Of a stretch of 64,000 bases of DNA, positions 23,971-35,341 are shown one piece after another. Origin of the DNA: Thamnidium elegans (taxonomy: Eukaryota > Mucoromycota > Mucoromycetes > Mucorales > Mucoraceae); assembly GCA_025201345.1 (NCBI GenBank), contig JAIXMG010000003.1:868001-932000 (forward strand). The letters are read 5' to 3'. Both the position numbers and the translations under genes were made by a program. Position 1 is the first letter of the stretch, and the number at the start of each line of letters is the position of its first letter. The notes beneath the pieces were generated by a model that saw only the letters and a list, made by a program, of their open reading frames with translations, did not search any database and had not been told where the DNA came from.

Positions 23971-26900
23971 ATGCCAAATAAAAGAAAAGCAAAGTCTACA
24001 ACTGACAACAGTAAAACCAAACAGCGTTCTATTGTAAACTTTTTTAGTCATGTAAAGAAAGAGTGTACTACTATCGAACAAAATGAGGATGAACCAATTG
24101 AGGCTAAACACAGTAAAGTTGAACGTAGTATAGCTGAAACTAGTATAGCTGAAACTAGTATAGCTGAAAATGGTAAATTCGAGCCTACACTGGTAGAACC
24201 TACTCTAGTAGATACAACAGAAGTTGCTACCAACGAACCTATTTTTTTTACAAACTCAATGTACACTGATGAGCTTAACCTTATGCTTGAAACTGTGTTA
24301 TCAGGCGAACAGTTTCTATTTGATCAAGAAGAGAATCGTACCTTTGAAAGCTTTCGATCTTTAACAGGTTTTTTTTTTATTTAACTTTTTTTTTCGACTG
24401 CGCGACCTGACACTTTTTTTTACTTCTCTCTATTTAGACGAACCAAAACACCTTATTGTTCGTTTGTTAATGAGAAAAGTAGGTTGGATCAGAAGAGACA
24501 AGTTAAAATATCAAACTCATATTAGTGATTTGAATTCTGCTGCTACGGCTTTACAAGTTGCTGGCTTTGTATCAACGACCTTGAATGATATAAATGAAGC
24601 TATAAAATTATTATCCAGAGATGAATTAAAAGATATCGTAAAAGAAAGAAACTTGACTGTAAATGTTGAAAACCCTGTAAGATTACACACTTTTTTTTTC
24701 TTTTCTTTTTTGTATTGTATTTCTGACACGCTTGGGTAATTAGAAAAAAAGCGATTATGAAAGAGTATTACTTGAATTTGGATCTGACACTACAGAAAAT
24801 ATTATGGTGCATTATACTGATAGTGATACAGATCATTCAAAAATGAAAAAGTTATGGGACTCTATCGATAGACATTTAGGTAAATAATAATATGGGTACA
24901 GTCGTCAGTTTATGTTTTAGAGAGATTTTATAACACCTGGAATTAGGTCTGTGTATTCGTGTGAACACTGTACTATATAAATTATTCCAAAGGCTTCAAA
25001 TAGTATATTATAGAACTAATCAGGCTTTCGATACAAGCCCAATGTCTACTTCCATCCTTGCCAGAATGAGTAAAAGAAAATACCCAGAATATACTCCTTC
25101 TAGATCACACATGATTTGGAGCTCACGAGATGACCTTTTAAGATACGAAGAAGCATTATTAGTTGAAAGAGACTATGAAAAATCCCTGGAATCTCTCACT
25201 GTCTTAAATAATAGTAAAACAAAAAAGTTTGTTTCAGTGGAAAACGGCGATGCTAAAGTGAGAGAACTAATGATTAAGAGTTGGAATATTTGTGAAGATA
25301 GGATTGGTATGTGGGATGAATGCATTTGTCAAAAAGAGATGGAAGGGGAGTTTATTCGTCCTTATTATATGAGACGATTTGAAGCAGGTAAAACTACACG
25401 TGTTTTAATATCCTATCTCTCGAAATACCTTATTGATTATGTGTGTATATAGGATGGATATATACTCGTTTATTAGATCATGGCACGACATTACTAGCAA
25501 AAATGCATGAATACGAATTAGAGGCGCTTATACTTCAAAAATTAATTGACCAAAAGTTTTATAGACTTGGAAAGAGAGGAAAATGGTATCAACGATTAGC
25601 TCTAGTTCAATCAAAGTATTTAAACAAGGATAAAGTAAGGTTTCAAAAGAAGTTGGCTTTAAAGACCTGTATTGACGCCATACATGATCCAAAAGTACAC
25701 CAAAGTAAAATATTTCATTATATTATATATAACAATAACTAAATATAACATATAGTTTATTTGCATGGGCTTTATAAGCGCATAAATAGTTTGGAAAGAG
25801 ACTTGTGTATACCAAGAAGAGAACAACATCAATTTGATTATATGGCTTTAAAAAAACCCAAAGAAAGAACAATTTACGGTAAAAAAAAAAAAAAGAATGC
25901 ATGATGGATAACATAATAAATTAATGTCTTTACAGGCGAAAGGATTTCACTAGAAGTAACAGGGAAAAAATCAATTTGGAGAGCTAATAACGGATCTGAA
26001 TGTTCTGTAGAATATGTCGCAATTGAGTATTACAGAAAACAGGGGTTCCAAGGGTAATTTTTTGATAGTCAAATTATTCACGAGACTAACTTTTTTTATT
26101 TTTTTATTTTAGACTTCATTGTGAAAACGGTATTGTCAGAATGATTGTATGTGAACAAGAAAAAGAAAAAAAATAATATCTTTATTGATTGTCATTATAA
26201 CTATAGGCCGTACTTTTATTTTGGGATGTTATTTTCACGCCAATACCAGGTGTCTTTGAGACTCAATATCAAACTGAGCCTTTAGACTTACGCACAGATG
26301 CTTTCTATGAAGGTTTGTATATATGTACTATTTCTTTTAGAACCTTACTTACCAACTGTTGTCCTTTCTTTTTTCTTTTTTTTAATAGGGAGACTTGATA
26401 TAATTAATGTACGATTAAGTGAAATTTCAGAGGGTCAATATAAAAATATTATTCTCAAAGTAGACGAAAGAGAGAGACCTAGAAATACAGTGTGTACAGG
26501 TATTAACTGGAACTATCAACAAAAGGATATATTAGAGATAGCAGAGGTACTATTTTTTTTTTTTTTTTTTTTTTTTTAATACAAAATTAGTGTAATATCT
26601 TACCTTTTATATATGCAGTGTATTGGTCCATCTTCTTTAGCATCTTTATGCCAATTATTGTTCGAGGATTTTGGTCAGCGTCAAGGAGGAATGCCTGACC
26701 TTTGGTACATAATTAATTTAAATATTTTATTTTATTTTTATTTATTTTATTTTATTTTATTATTATAGTTGTTGGAACTATGAAGAAAATGAATGCTTAT
26801 TTTCAGAAGGTAAAGTTATAATAAAATGATACAACAACAACATAATAATAAACTTGTTGCATTAATAGTGAAAGGGCCTGGAGATATCTTATCAGAAACT

Positions 26901-26999
26901 CAAAAGCTTTGGATTGAAACCTTGACAGGATTCAATATTCAAGTTGAAGTTTGTTATGTAAAGGAATGGAAAGGAGATGATATTCTTTTAGAATCATAA
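23971..26999 (+). CDS. FAN1: FAN1-type VRR-NUC structure-specific nuclease (about 750 aa)
   Basis: FAN1 cleaves branched DNA during interstrand cross-link repair. About thirteen exons were joined; the first six (23971-24367, 24438-24676, 24744-24879, 24947-25387, 25453-25704, 25756-25878) keep frame exactly. The SAP-like and TPR-like middle regions match the family (HLIVRLLMRKVGWIRRDKL; GWIYTRLLDHGTTLLAKMHE). The C-terminal VRR-NUC has EYVAIEYYRKQGFQGLHCENG, then GGMPDL and SEVKGPGDILSETQ, supplying the PD-(D/E)xK catalytic residues. At the N-terminus a canonical PCNA-binding box (QRSIVNFF) is seen, and no UBZ zinc finger is visible. A 15-bp unit repeats three times near 24126-24170. The exon-1 donor is the weak GTTTTT form. 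Confidence 0.92.
24126..24170 (+). repeat. Three tandem copies of a 15-bp in-frame repeat in FAN1
   Basis: The unit AGTATAGCTGAAACT repeats three times (last copy with one change), encoding SIAET repeats in the disordered N-terminal part. Confidence 0.9.
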
Positions 27000-27166
27000 T
27001 GAAATACAATTATTTCTTTTTTTTTTTTAAATCACAGTGTATTAGATATTCATTATTATATTTCTTTTATAGACTCCTTATTGTATTTTATATCTTTTTT
27101 TTTTCTTTTTTTGTATACTTTCCTCTTCGTAGTCCTTTATTCTCTTTTATATTTATTTTCATCTAA

Positions 27167-29425
27167 ATGCCTATTGATGGTGATCATATTAGCCCTCTTA
27201 ATATCAGTGAAGGTTATCTTGCAGACTCGTTCATAATGAGCCCAATTTCCCCGTCGTCACCTAAAATGGCAAAAAGACAAGTGCTTCAACAGCAATGTCC
27301 TGCCAGATTCTCTACAATAGAGAAATTATTTAATACCGACACTAACCGAGGTTATCATGTCAATAAGATGAAGAATATAATAAAAGATTTTGAGGGAAAT
27401 AATCGTCATACCCGTTTAATAGAAGGTAACGTCCAATTTCTTGTGAGTTTTTTTTTCTAATCGTAAAAAAGTAGATAAAAATGCTGAACTACCATTATCG
27501 CAAAAAAGTAACAAATCTCTTAAATTCTTAAGAAGAAATCTTATCATTAACAGCGATGGCGGTATTTCTAAACGGATTACGTCGTCAGAAACTCTTCAGT
27601 ACATGCTACATGGTGTAGATAAATTGCCAAATGATATCTCTTCGCCTTATGATAATGGCGAAGAAGATAACGTATCATACAGCGACGGTAGTAGAAATAG
27701 TGTCGATCATTTAACCATCGAACAGCCAATACGTATTTTAACAGCGCCGTATAATTACGCAACAAATAAGTATAGTCAAGAACATATGATTCCTTCAAGT
27801 TGTACTGACAACAGAGAATACATGGAAGAACAAAATAATATGATTCGACAAGAAAACAGTTCTTCTTATATAACGAATAAAAAAATAAATGAGGATGATG
27901 AAACAGAACTAGACCTTTCTTCTTCTTTTTCTTCGCCTATACTAATGAACGACAAAGAGCCATATAGAAAGATTTGGGTACCTTATTTTACTGGATTAAC
28001 TACCTTAATTATATTTGTCTATTTTATCATATCCATCGTATACAATGCTATGCTAACTGGTAAGAGTGTTACATTATTGATTAACATAATATTCATTTAT
28101 ATTCATTTTTAGGACATGTAATACAAGTGTCTCCTTTCAATCAAATGATTGGCCCAGCTCCAGAAGTGAGTGTATATGTGGTGGAAATGATATATAGTAT
28201 TCACTGGTTTTTTTTTTAACTTAGACACTTATTTATTTGGGTGGAAGATACATACCGTGTATTAAGCGTTCTAGAGTATATCCTACAACAGAGAGTAAAT
28301 TCCCTTGTCCGTATTCAATTGTCGGTAAGTATTTTACCTTGTCTCAGTATCAACATGTAGTGATTAACGATTTACAAAAAGACACCTTGATAGTCGAAAC
28401 CCCTATCAACAGCACCAAACAAGTCAACTTTCTTTCTATAGATCCCGATAAGCAGCCCATTGATAGTTGTTATCTTCATGTACTGTGCGGTGGTAAGCCA
28501 TTCAAAAACGCTGATACACCTGATCAAAAGTATCGATTCGTTAGTGCTATATTTATTCATTCGGGAGTCATACAGTTGCTTATAAATATTGTAGCTCATA
28601 TATTTCTCGGTTGTATGGTTGAAAGAAGAATAAATCCTTTTAGGTACTGCACTATTTGGTTCGGATCTGGTATTTTTGGATATATATTTGGCGCTATATT
28701 TGTACCAGAAGCAAATGGTAAGATATAATGCTCGTATATGCCAATTCGCTAAATTAGTTTTTTTTTTATCGCAGTGAGTGTCGGATGTTCCGTTTCATTA
28801 ATGGGCGTCATAGCTTTTTTAGTGATAGATTTAATTTTAAATTGGAACTATAGTAACCGTCCGTATGCAATCATGTCCAAACTTATAGCATGTTTCGGTA
28901 AGTAATTATCACTCTTTTTTTTTCAGACGGACAAATGTTTTAACCGTATTCTATCAAAAAAAAGTTTTCACTTTAATCATAGGGTACTTACCTGGGTAAG
29001 AATTAAATGATAAAAAAAAAGCATTATATAACTGCTAATACGTATATGTATATGAAACAGGTATGATAACTTTTCTCACATTGGTGGGTTTCTCGCAGGT
29101 CTGTTGATCACGTTAGCTGTGATGCCTTTAGCAAAAGCAGAAGATATCTCATTAAACTACAGCTGTGATACAAGGATAGAAAGTTACGTACAAACGATTC
29201 AATTCTGGATGATGCGAGCTATGGCAGTTATATTTATAATTATCTTATTATGGATTTTACTTCATATTTTCTCAGCGAGTGCAGACCAACTAGTATGTAA
29301 AACGAGATTATATTAAAGAAAAATAACACACTAACAACATTACTTAGAACTGCGATTATTGTCAGTTCCTTTCCTGTATACCTATCAATGCAATGTGTAC
29401 TCTTTATCCTCAATACGATATTTAA
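27167..29425 (+). CDS. Rhomboid-family membrane protein with altered active-site motif (611 aa)
   Basis: Exons are 27167-27425, 27475-28059, 28113-28165, 28225-28717, 28775-28897, 28983-28995, 29061-29292 and 29348-29425. A long cytosolic N-terminus of about 250 residues precedes TM1 (VPYFTGLTTLIIFVYFIISI). The rhomboid core follows: FIHSGVIQLLINIVAHIFLG, VERRINPFRY, the serine segment SVGCSVSLMGVIAF, and the histidine segment NFSHIGGFLAGLL. The C-terminus has the Cys-rich tail CDYCQFLSCIPIN found in fungal rhomboids. Active enzymes have GxSG around the catalytic Ser; here it is GCSV, with Ser and His retained, so reduced activity or a pseudoprotease is possible. Exon 6 is only 13 nt, and its splicing restores the conserved GYLPG turn. 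Confidence 0.88.
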
Positions 29426-29531
29426 TATATTTTCGTTCGGAGATTAAAATAATTTACCTCTCCGGGAGTCATGGATACAAATCCATCAAACGAATTCGAC
29501 AAGCATAACAATCTTTCCCTCAATTACACCA

Positions 29532-30347
29532 ATGGTAAGAGGATCAACTATACAATATCCATCCATCCATCTATTCGTTTTAAACAGATTTTAGAGAAAG
29601 AAAAATAAAAATAAAAATAAACTCATTTCAGGCAACACCCCGACAAACACGAGAAAAAGTCTAAAATTTATTATAAAAATTCATGGAAGAACCTGTATCA
29701 TGTAGCGATAATTGAGGACATTCATTTCATTTTCATTCTCCAGTTTTTTTTTATATATATTATATTTTTCATTTATGCATGTATTCAATTATGGAATAAC
29801 CTACGCTTTACTATTCAATTCAGCTTCTATTTTTATTCCTGTCGATTTCTTTCTTTTTACAATGAATATTTGGATGGATACAATGAATGAGTAGAATCTT
29901 GTTTATTAATTAATATATTCTTAGGCTATCGTTAAGGCTTTCGAACTCCGTAACAAGAACAAGGCTGAGCTCGTCAAGATTCTTGACGAACAAAAGCAAG
30001 CCCTTGCTAACATCCGTGTCCAAAAGGTCGCTGGTGGTAAGACCCAAGAAATGTAAGTTTTATTTAAATAGGAAAGGCAAAAAAGAATATTATACTAATT
30101 TATGTGCGTATAAAGTGGTGAGGCTCGTAAGAACGTTGCCCGTGTCTTGACTGTCATCAACCAAACTCAACGTGAACAACTTCGTCTTTTCTATCAAAAG
30201 AAGTCTTTCACTCCTCTTGATCTCCGTGTCAAGAAGACCCGTGCTATGCGTAGAGCTTTGACTCCTTTCGAGAAGTCCAAGAAGACCGTTCGTGAGCAAA
30301 AGAAGTTGGCTCACTTCCCTCTTCGCAAGTATGCTGTCAAGGCTTAA
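29532..30347 (+). CDS. RPL35: 60S ribosomal protein uL29 (L35), 120 aa
   Basis: A large-subunit protein near the peptide exit tunnel. Exons are 29532-29534, 29925-30052 and 30116-30347. The first coding exon is ATG alone, followed at once by GTAAGA; the 390-nt intron ends at TTAG before GCTATCGTT. Signatures are [40 protein letters not shown] and [14 protein letters not shown]. The length equals the family norm. It starts only 106 bp after the rhomboid stop. Codon bias toward CGT, AAG and GTC marks high expression. The alternative of a longer exon 1 is excluded because no in-frame ATG precedes exon 2. Confidence 0.95.
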
Positions 30348-30803
30348 ATAGTATATTGCTTCTCTTGATCATACTACAACAATAAATATATATTTTTCTT
30401 TTGTCATAATGCTTAAATTCGTGTTACATGCGTTAAAAAATAATACACAAACGTCAAGGATCAAACCTTTTTTTTTTAATAGTATAGATTTAGGGAGGGA
30501 GTAAATAGAGAAAATATATTTTCTTTAATAAATCATGTACCTGTAAAAAAAAGGGGGGGGGGGCATATAAGCAACATAACTGAATATATTTATGAAGAAG
30601 AAACGATACTGTTTACATATCTTCATTTTCGATGATAATGTGAATAGACATTAAGGTATTAATTGATCCATCTTTATTATATGTACAATAATTTTTTTTT
30701 ATATTTGGTTTTTATTTTATAAAGAAAACAAAAAGGAAGTTCCCATGCATATATAATAAAAGAAAAATCCCTTTTCAAATTCTCCAAAACGGAATATACC
30801 ACT
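30348..30803. other. Shared 3' flank of two convergent ribosomal protein genes
   Basis: 456 bp between the uL29 and uS7 stop codons, AT-rich with AATAAA-like elements on both strands and a G-run near 30554. No gene. Confidence 0.6.
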
Positions 30804-31574
30804 TTAACGGTTAGCTATTAGAAAGAAAAAAAGGAGTTAATATCGTATTTACTAATTTAAAAAAGAAATGCTTACACTTGGCAACACGTTCAAGTTCGTC
30901 CTTCTTCTTGATGGCATAAGAGTTAGCAGAACCCTTAGCGGCGTTGATCAATTCATCAGCAAGACATTCAGCAACGGTCTTGACGTTACGGAAAGCAGAC
31001 TCACGACAACCGGTGGTCAACAAAGAGATAGATTGGTTGACACGACGAAGAGGAGAGACATCGACAGCTTGACGACGGACGGTACCTTGAGAACCGATAC
31101 GGGTAGAATCTTCACGGGGACCACAGTTGATGATGGCATCAACAAGGATTTGAAGAGGGTTGGCATCAGTCAACAAGTGAACGATTTCAAAAGCATGTTG
31201 AACAATACGAGCGGCCATCAACTTCTTACCGTTGTTGCGACCAGTCATCATCAAGGCATTGGTTAAACGTTCAACAATGGGGCACTACAAAATTGAATGA
31301 TATTGCGAAAAATATCGATGGAAGACGTAAACACACTTTTCGCGAGGAGTTGAAATTTTTCTAACTAAAGGGAGGGACTTACCTGAGCCTTACGGAAACG
31401 CTTAACAGCGAAACGACCAGCGGTGTGAGGCAAGTAGACTTGTTGACGGATTTGAATATAATCTTGGAGAGAGATATCCTTAACTTCAACATCATCGTAA
31501 GACCATTTGTTAAATAATCTACGGGTACCATCAGCAGAGGCACTAACATCAGCGGGTAAACCTAAAGCGGGCAT
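30804..31574 (-). CDS. RPS5: 40S ribosomal protein uS7 (S5), 203 aa
   Basis: A small-subunit head protein near the decoding and exit site. Exons are 31574-31383, 31284-30876 and 30814-30804; the last exon encodes only part of one Ser codon, Asn-Arg and the stop. The family sequence is unmistakable: [79 protein letters not shown] and the SNR-COOH end universal in eS/uS7 of eukaryotes. A further intron in the 5' UTR is likely (donor near 31689, acceptor just upstream of the start). Codon use shows high expression. Confidence 0.95.
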
Positions 31575-31785
31575 GGTAGTCTAAAAAATGCCATAATTGA
31601 TTGAATAATATATGAAAAAATAGGTTGCATCAATAGGTTAGATTCTGGCGTAGATGGATGGATAGATGCTGTCCTTTGATGTATTTACCTTGTGTATTAA
31701 AAAGAGGTGGTTCAATGAGATGTTAGTGTAAATTGAGTATACACACACTGAGGAACTTTAAATCGCTATAAAAAAGACGCAGTCA

Positions 31786-32830
31786 CTAATTAAAGATAAT
31801 TAAGCCTCGCTTCTTTATGTTGTTCTTAACCTTTCTTACCTCTTGAACCACTTTATGGTTCTTTTGCAATTTGAAGGAAAATGTTTTTTTGATGTAACCT
31901 TCAGCATAATTTTCGTCGATTTTATTGTTGAGGAATTCAGGGAACGGAATACCGAACAAGACTGTACTCAGACCTACCAAGCCAATCGCCAAAGCAGACA
32001 AAGAGTCTCTGGAGTGAATAGCACGTTTTGAAATTACAGAAATACACAAAGGGATTTGTGCAATACAAAGTACCTTGAATTGTCATTCTAAATGTCTTGT
32101 CATTTTTTCGTTCGCTTTATTTGCGGATGGACTAACCGATCAAAGCAGAAAACATATGTTTGAGAAGTTAAATTTTCATTCGTTAAGCATTCATTGACAG
32201 CTTCAGAGTGTATTTCTTCCTTCCATTTTCCTCGGAAGCGTCTAAATCCTTTAACACGAGACCCGATACCTGTTCCTCTATCTCCGATAAACATCAACAG
32301 TTTCTTCTTTTTTGAGGATTTGTCTCCTGTAAAGAAAATGTTAAAAACTTATTTGATATTCCAAGATTTAACTGTCATATTTAACGTTTGGATACCAGAA
32401 ATAGATATCGCAGAACATAATTCGCGAGCAAATTTCGAGTAACCAGTGTATCGTAGAAGGTGGTTGGCAAAGATATAGAAGCACAATTGATATGCCTGCG
32501 TATGATTTTTTGTTTTAGCCGGTAAGGATTGTTTTAAAGTAGTAGCATCTGGAAATTCATCTTGTACATCTTGTTCGGATATAGTGCCTTTTGAAAATAT
32601 CAAATATGTTACACCAGACTTCAATTGTCCAACCCTTTTTCTTGATATGTTTCCATTCGATCACTTTTCTTGTTCGGTGTCAGTAACCATTTGAGAAACG
32701 CCTATTCAATTGATGGCATAACTTTCCTTTGCAATAAAAAATTGTAATTTTCATTTACAAAATCTTGCCACAGTTCAACCAGTCGTTTTTCAAAACCAGC
32801 TAACTTAGCAGCTTCGGGCATGATCCCTCT
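31786..32830 (-). pseudogene. Decayed Fanzor/TnpB-like (OMEGA) RNA-guided nuclease relict
   Basis: Several protein blocks lie in order on the minus strand but in different frames with stops between them. At about 32297-32110: FIGDRGTGIGSRVKG followed by TNENLTSQTYVFCFDRLVHP, which fits the region leading into the TnpB/Fanzor zinc ribbon (TS-x-C-x2-C), with the first Cys changed to Tyr. At about 32085-32045: a second Cys pair (LYCTNP, then LCIS after a frameshift). At about 32030-31985: SRDSLSALAIGLVGLS, fitting the last RuvC acid block (RD-x-xA). A helical segment with SKFARELCSA lies at about 32624-32349. RuvC-I and RuvC-II were not found. Family assignment rests on motif order and is inferred. 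The copy cannot encode an active enzyme. Confidence 0.5.
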
Positions 32831-33119
32831 TGGGAAGAACACAAAGTTGTAGTCCTCTTAGACATCAATATAAATACTCAAGTTTATTCCTCTGAGAAAA
32901 AACATTATCTATTTTCTTAAATACAAACTTTTTATCCCCAACTTATATCACAATATAAAACCACTTAAGAAAAATCACAAGAATATAGCGGAGATATAAG
33001 CGCTGTGTAGTACATACACTACCATGCTTAATTAAAAAAAATTATTTGCATGGTTGATCCCTTCTTCTCTTTCTTATAGTTATATTACTTTCCTTCATTT
33101 TTTTTTTTATATATATACC

Positions 33120-33859
33120 ATGATTGTATCATCTAGAAACAGTTTAATATTTATTGTTATATTCTCTTGTATTTTCTTCTCTGTTTCTTTTGCTGTACCT
33201 CTTCACCAATTGCAATTTCAAAGGCCTCTCACTACTCCTTTAATAAAAAAGGTCCCCTCCATGCTATATCTGGAAAATTACACTATTCTTAATAATTTAG
33301 ATGACCATTACAGTGCCATCGTCACTCAAGTACTAGATTCGACCATTAGTGAAATCATTGAAACTGCATCAGAAACATATTTAACAATTCACGAACTTCA
33401 AATAATAGGCAGAGGTAAATATTGAAAATATTTAAAAACTATATATTAATTATAATGTTAGGACACTGTCGAGCGTCTGCTACTGATTTTATAAAAATAC
33501 TTGAACATGAATTAGAGTATCGAGTTAAAGATAGCTTATTGACTTCTATCAGGCCACTGATTAACAAGAATTATAACCAAAAAACAAGTATAATTGATTT
33601 AAACACGATATTAAGTGAAGAACTTGGTCTTTTACTAAACATTCAACAAGTGGTTGATAATGTTATGAAACAAGTCTATCAACAAGCTGACACACTTGCC
33701 AGTGTTTGGAGATCATTTACTAATAAGAAATGGGCTGAGATTGTCCATCATGAAAGAAACGAATCCATAGCTCTCAAAGCTTGGTTGCGTTCTTGGTTAC
33801 TGGATGTTGAATTTACTTTAAAAGATGTGTTTGATTCTAAAATCTCAGCTCTGATTTAA
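33120..33859 (+). CDS. Secreted helical protein of unknown function
   Basis: Exons are 33120-33414 and 33462-33859, joined in phase (AGA G | GA CAC). The N-terminal 28 residues form a signal peptide or anchor (LIFIVIFSCIFFSVSFAVPL). The mature part is helical, with acidic and amphipathic repeats (LNNLDDHYSAIVTQVLDSTI; WLRSWLLDVEFTLKDVFDSK) and few cysteines. No enzymatic motif is visible. It resembles the secreted protein at 1651-2541 in overall style only. It ends 41 bp before the Atg10 start. Function unknown; likely exported or in the secretory pathway. Confidence 0.72.
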
Positions 33860-33900
33860 TATTCTCCTTCTCCCCCTATTTGTAAATAATATATAAAAAA

Positions 33901-34585
33901 ATGTTCATTTCATCTCGAGTAGAATTTGAATCTTGTTTAAAAAAATTTCATAATGAAACTAAATCTTGTTCCGAAGAATCTCTTCAATGGACTTGGGAAA
34001 CTGTAATATAATTGTTTAGGGGGAAAAAAAAAAGCAGGAGACTAATAACCTTATTTGTCTAGTTAAAATATGCTTATTTGAGAAGATCAAGTCTTTTAGT
34101 TGTAGCTGCGAGGGCTTTTTCTGCAGAAGAAGATACAGCTGTAACTGAAGAATCAGACCCTGCTAGTATGGAAACTACTAATATGGAGATAATTCAGCTC
34201 GAATATCATATAGTTTATTCCACTAGTTATCAAGTTCCAGTACTATACTTTAGAGCTTCTTACCAAGGTAAATGAATATAACAAGAAAACAAAGAGGTGG
34301 GAGGGGAATAAATAAATAAATTAATCTACTGTAGATGCGACACCACTCTCATTACAGGAAATATTTCAAAAGATCACACCTAGTATATACCATGATCAAG
34401 TCATGATAACTCAGACAGAACATCCGTTGACTGGAACACCCTTTTGGTTTATTCACCCGTGTGATACTCAAAAACTAATGGGCATAGTACAGTTTGAGTA
34501 CTTGGACTATATAAAAACTTGGTTATCATTTGCTGGTCCTATTGTGAGATGCCAAATACCAAAGGAAATGTTTGTAATAGAATAA
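33901..34585 (+). CDS. ATG10: Atg10-like autophagy E2 enzyme (185 aa)
   Basis: Atg10 transfers Atg12 to Atg5 in the conjugation system needed for autophagosome expansion. Exons are 33901-34002, 34063-34267 and 34335-34585. The diagnostic block is EHPLTGTPFWFIHPCDTQKL with the catalytic Cys in HPC, preceded by an E2-like sheet (EYHIVYSTSYQVPVLYFRAS) and followed by WLSFAGPIV. The length is within the family range (150-220). The start is the first ATG after the preceding stop, only 41 bp away. This is a divergent family usually missed by annotation, but the HPC context is specific. Confidence 0.88.
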
Positions 34586-34746
34586 TATCAGGTTGGGGGT
34601 GTACACAAATATTTGTACTAGTGGCAAAACCCTGATAAAGCACACCTCCTTATTTCGGGAGGCGCTATTAGTGGAACCATAAAATAATAAATAAATCTCC
34701 TTTTTTATTTATTTTGTTTCTTTCCCTTTCCTTTAGGATAATAAAA

Positions 34747-35341
34747 ATGAGTACAATAACTTCAACTACAAAGTGGTGGTGGAATAAAAAATCAAATCAA
34801 AAACAAAAATCAACTAAACAAAAAAGTGTCGCATCATCTATTAACGGTGCTGACGAAGACGCTTCCATGTTTTCACTTTACTCATGTGGTGAATCATTAA
34901 ATTGTCCTTCTACAGTTCATGTATCTTCATCCATTCGTGCTCAACATACGAAATCTGAATATTCTGGTAATTTTTCCGATGTTGAATCCAATGCTTCTAT
35001 CCTCAGTAAGCCTTGGATATCGAGAAATGTTACAGAAAATAGATCTTTTAGAGATAGTATTTATGAACAAGAAATACAAGATAATGATTCTATAATATCG
35101 TATTCTCATTCTATGCCTGTAAGTACTAACTTACACGATAATATGGAAGACCCAAAAAGAAGAGGAAGTATTGTTGATTATATCGTAAACAAACCTTTAC
35201 ATGGGAAATTAAAGGTAAGAATAACTTTAATGCAGTATAAGCTTTAATTCTAATTAATTCTATTTTAACTAGGCTGGTTTTGGAAAGCTTGTAGGTCGTA
35301 GCAATAGCACTTCTAGTGGTAGAAGAAGAAGTTTGGGATAA
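34747..35341 (+). CDS. Ser/Asn-rich protein of unknown function (about 163-178 aa)
   Basis: Exons are 34747-35214 and 35273-35341, joined in frame through a GTAAGA donor and CTAG acceptor. The sequence is polar and disordered, with basic N-terminal (KWWWNKKSNQKQKS) and C-terminal (GRSNSTSSGRRRSLG) patches and an internal conserved-looking KRRGSIVDYIVNKPLHGKLK. RRRSL and KRRGS look like basophilic kinase sites such as PKA. No known domain is recognised. The splice-restored C-terminus ending in RRRSLG supports the model. Confidence 0.6.

Noticed and set aside
28328..28350. Possible very short intron in the rhomboid gene (GTAAGT to CAG)
   Set aside because: It would be only about 23 nt, and the reading frame continues without it, giving a normal luminal loop.
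30868..31266. Plus-strand 132-residue ORF over uS7
   Set aside because: Antisense shadow of the conserved ribosomal protein exon.
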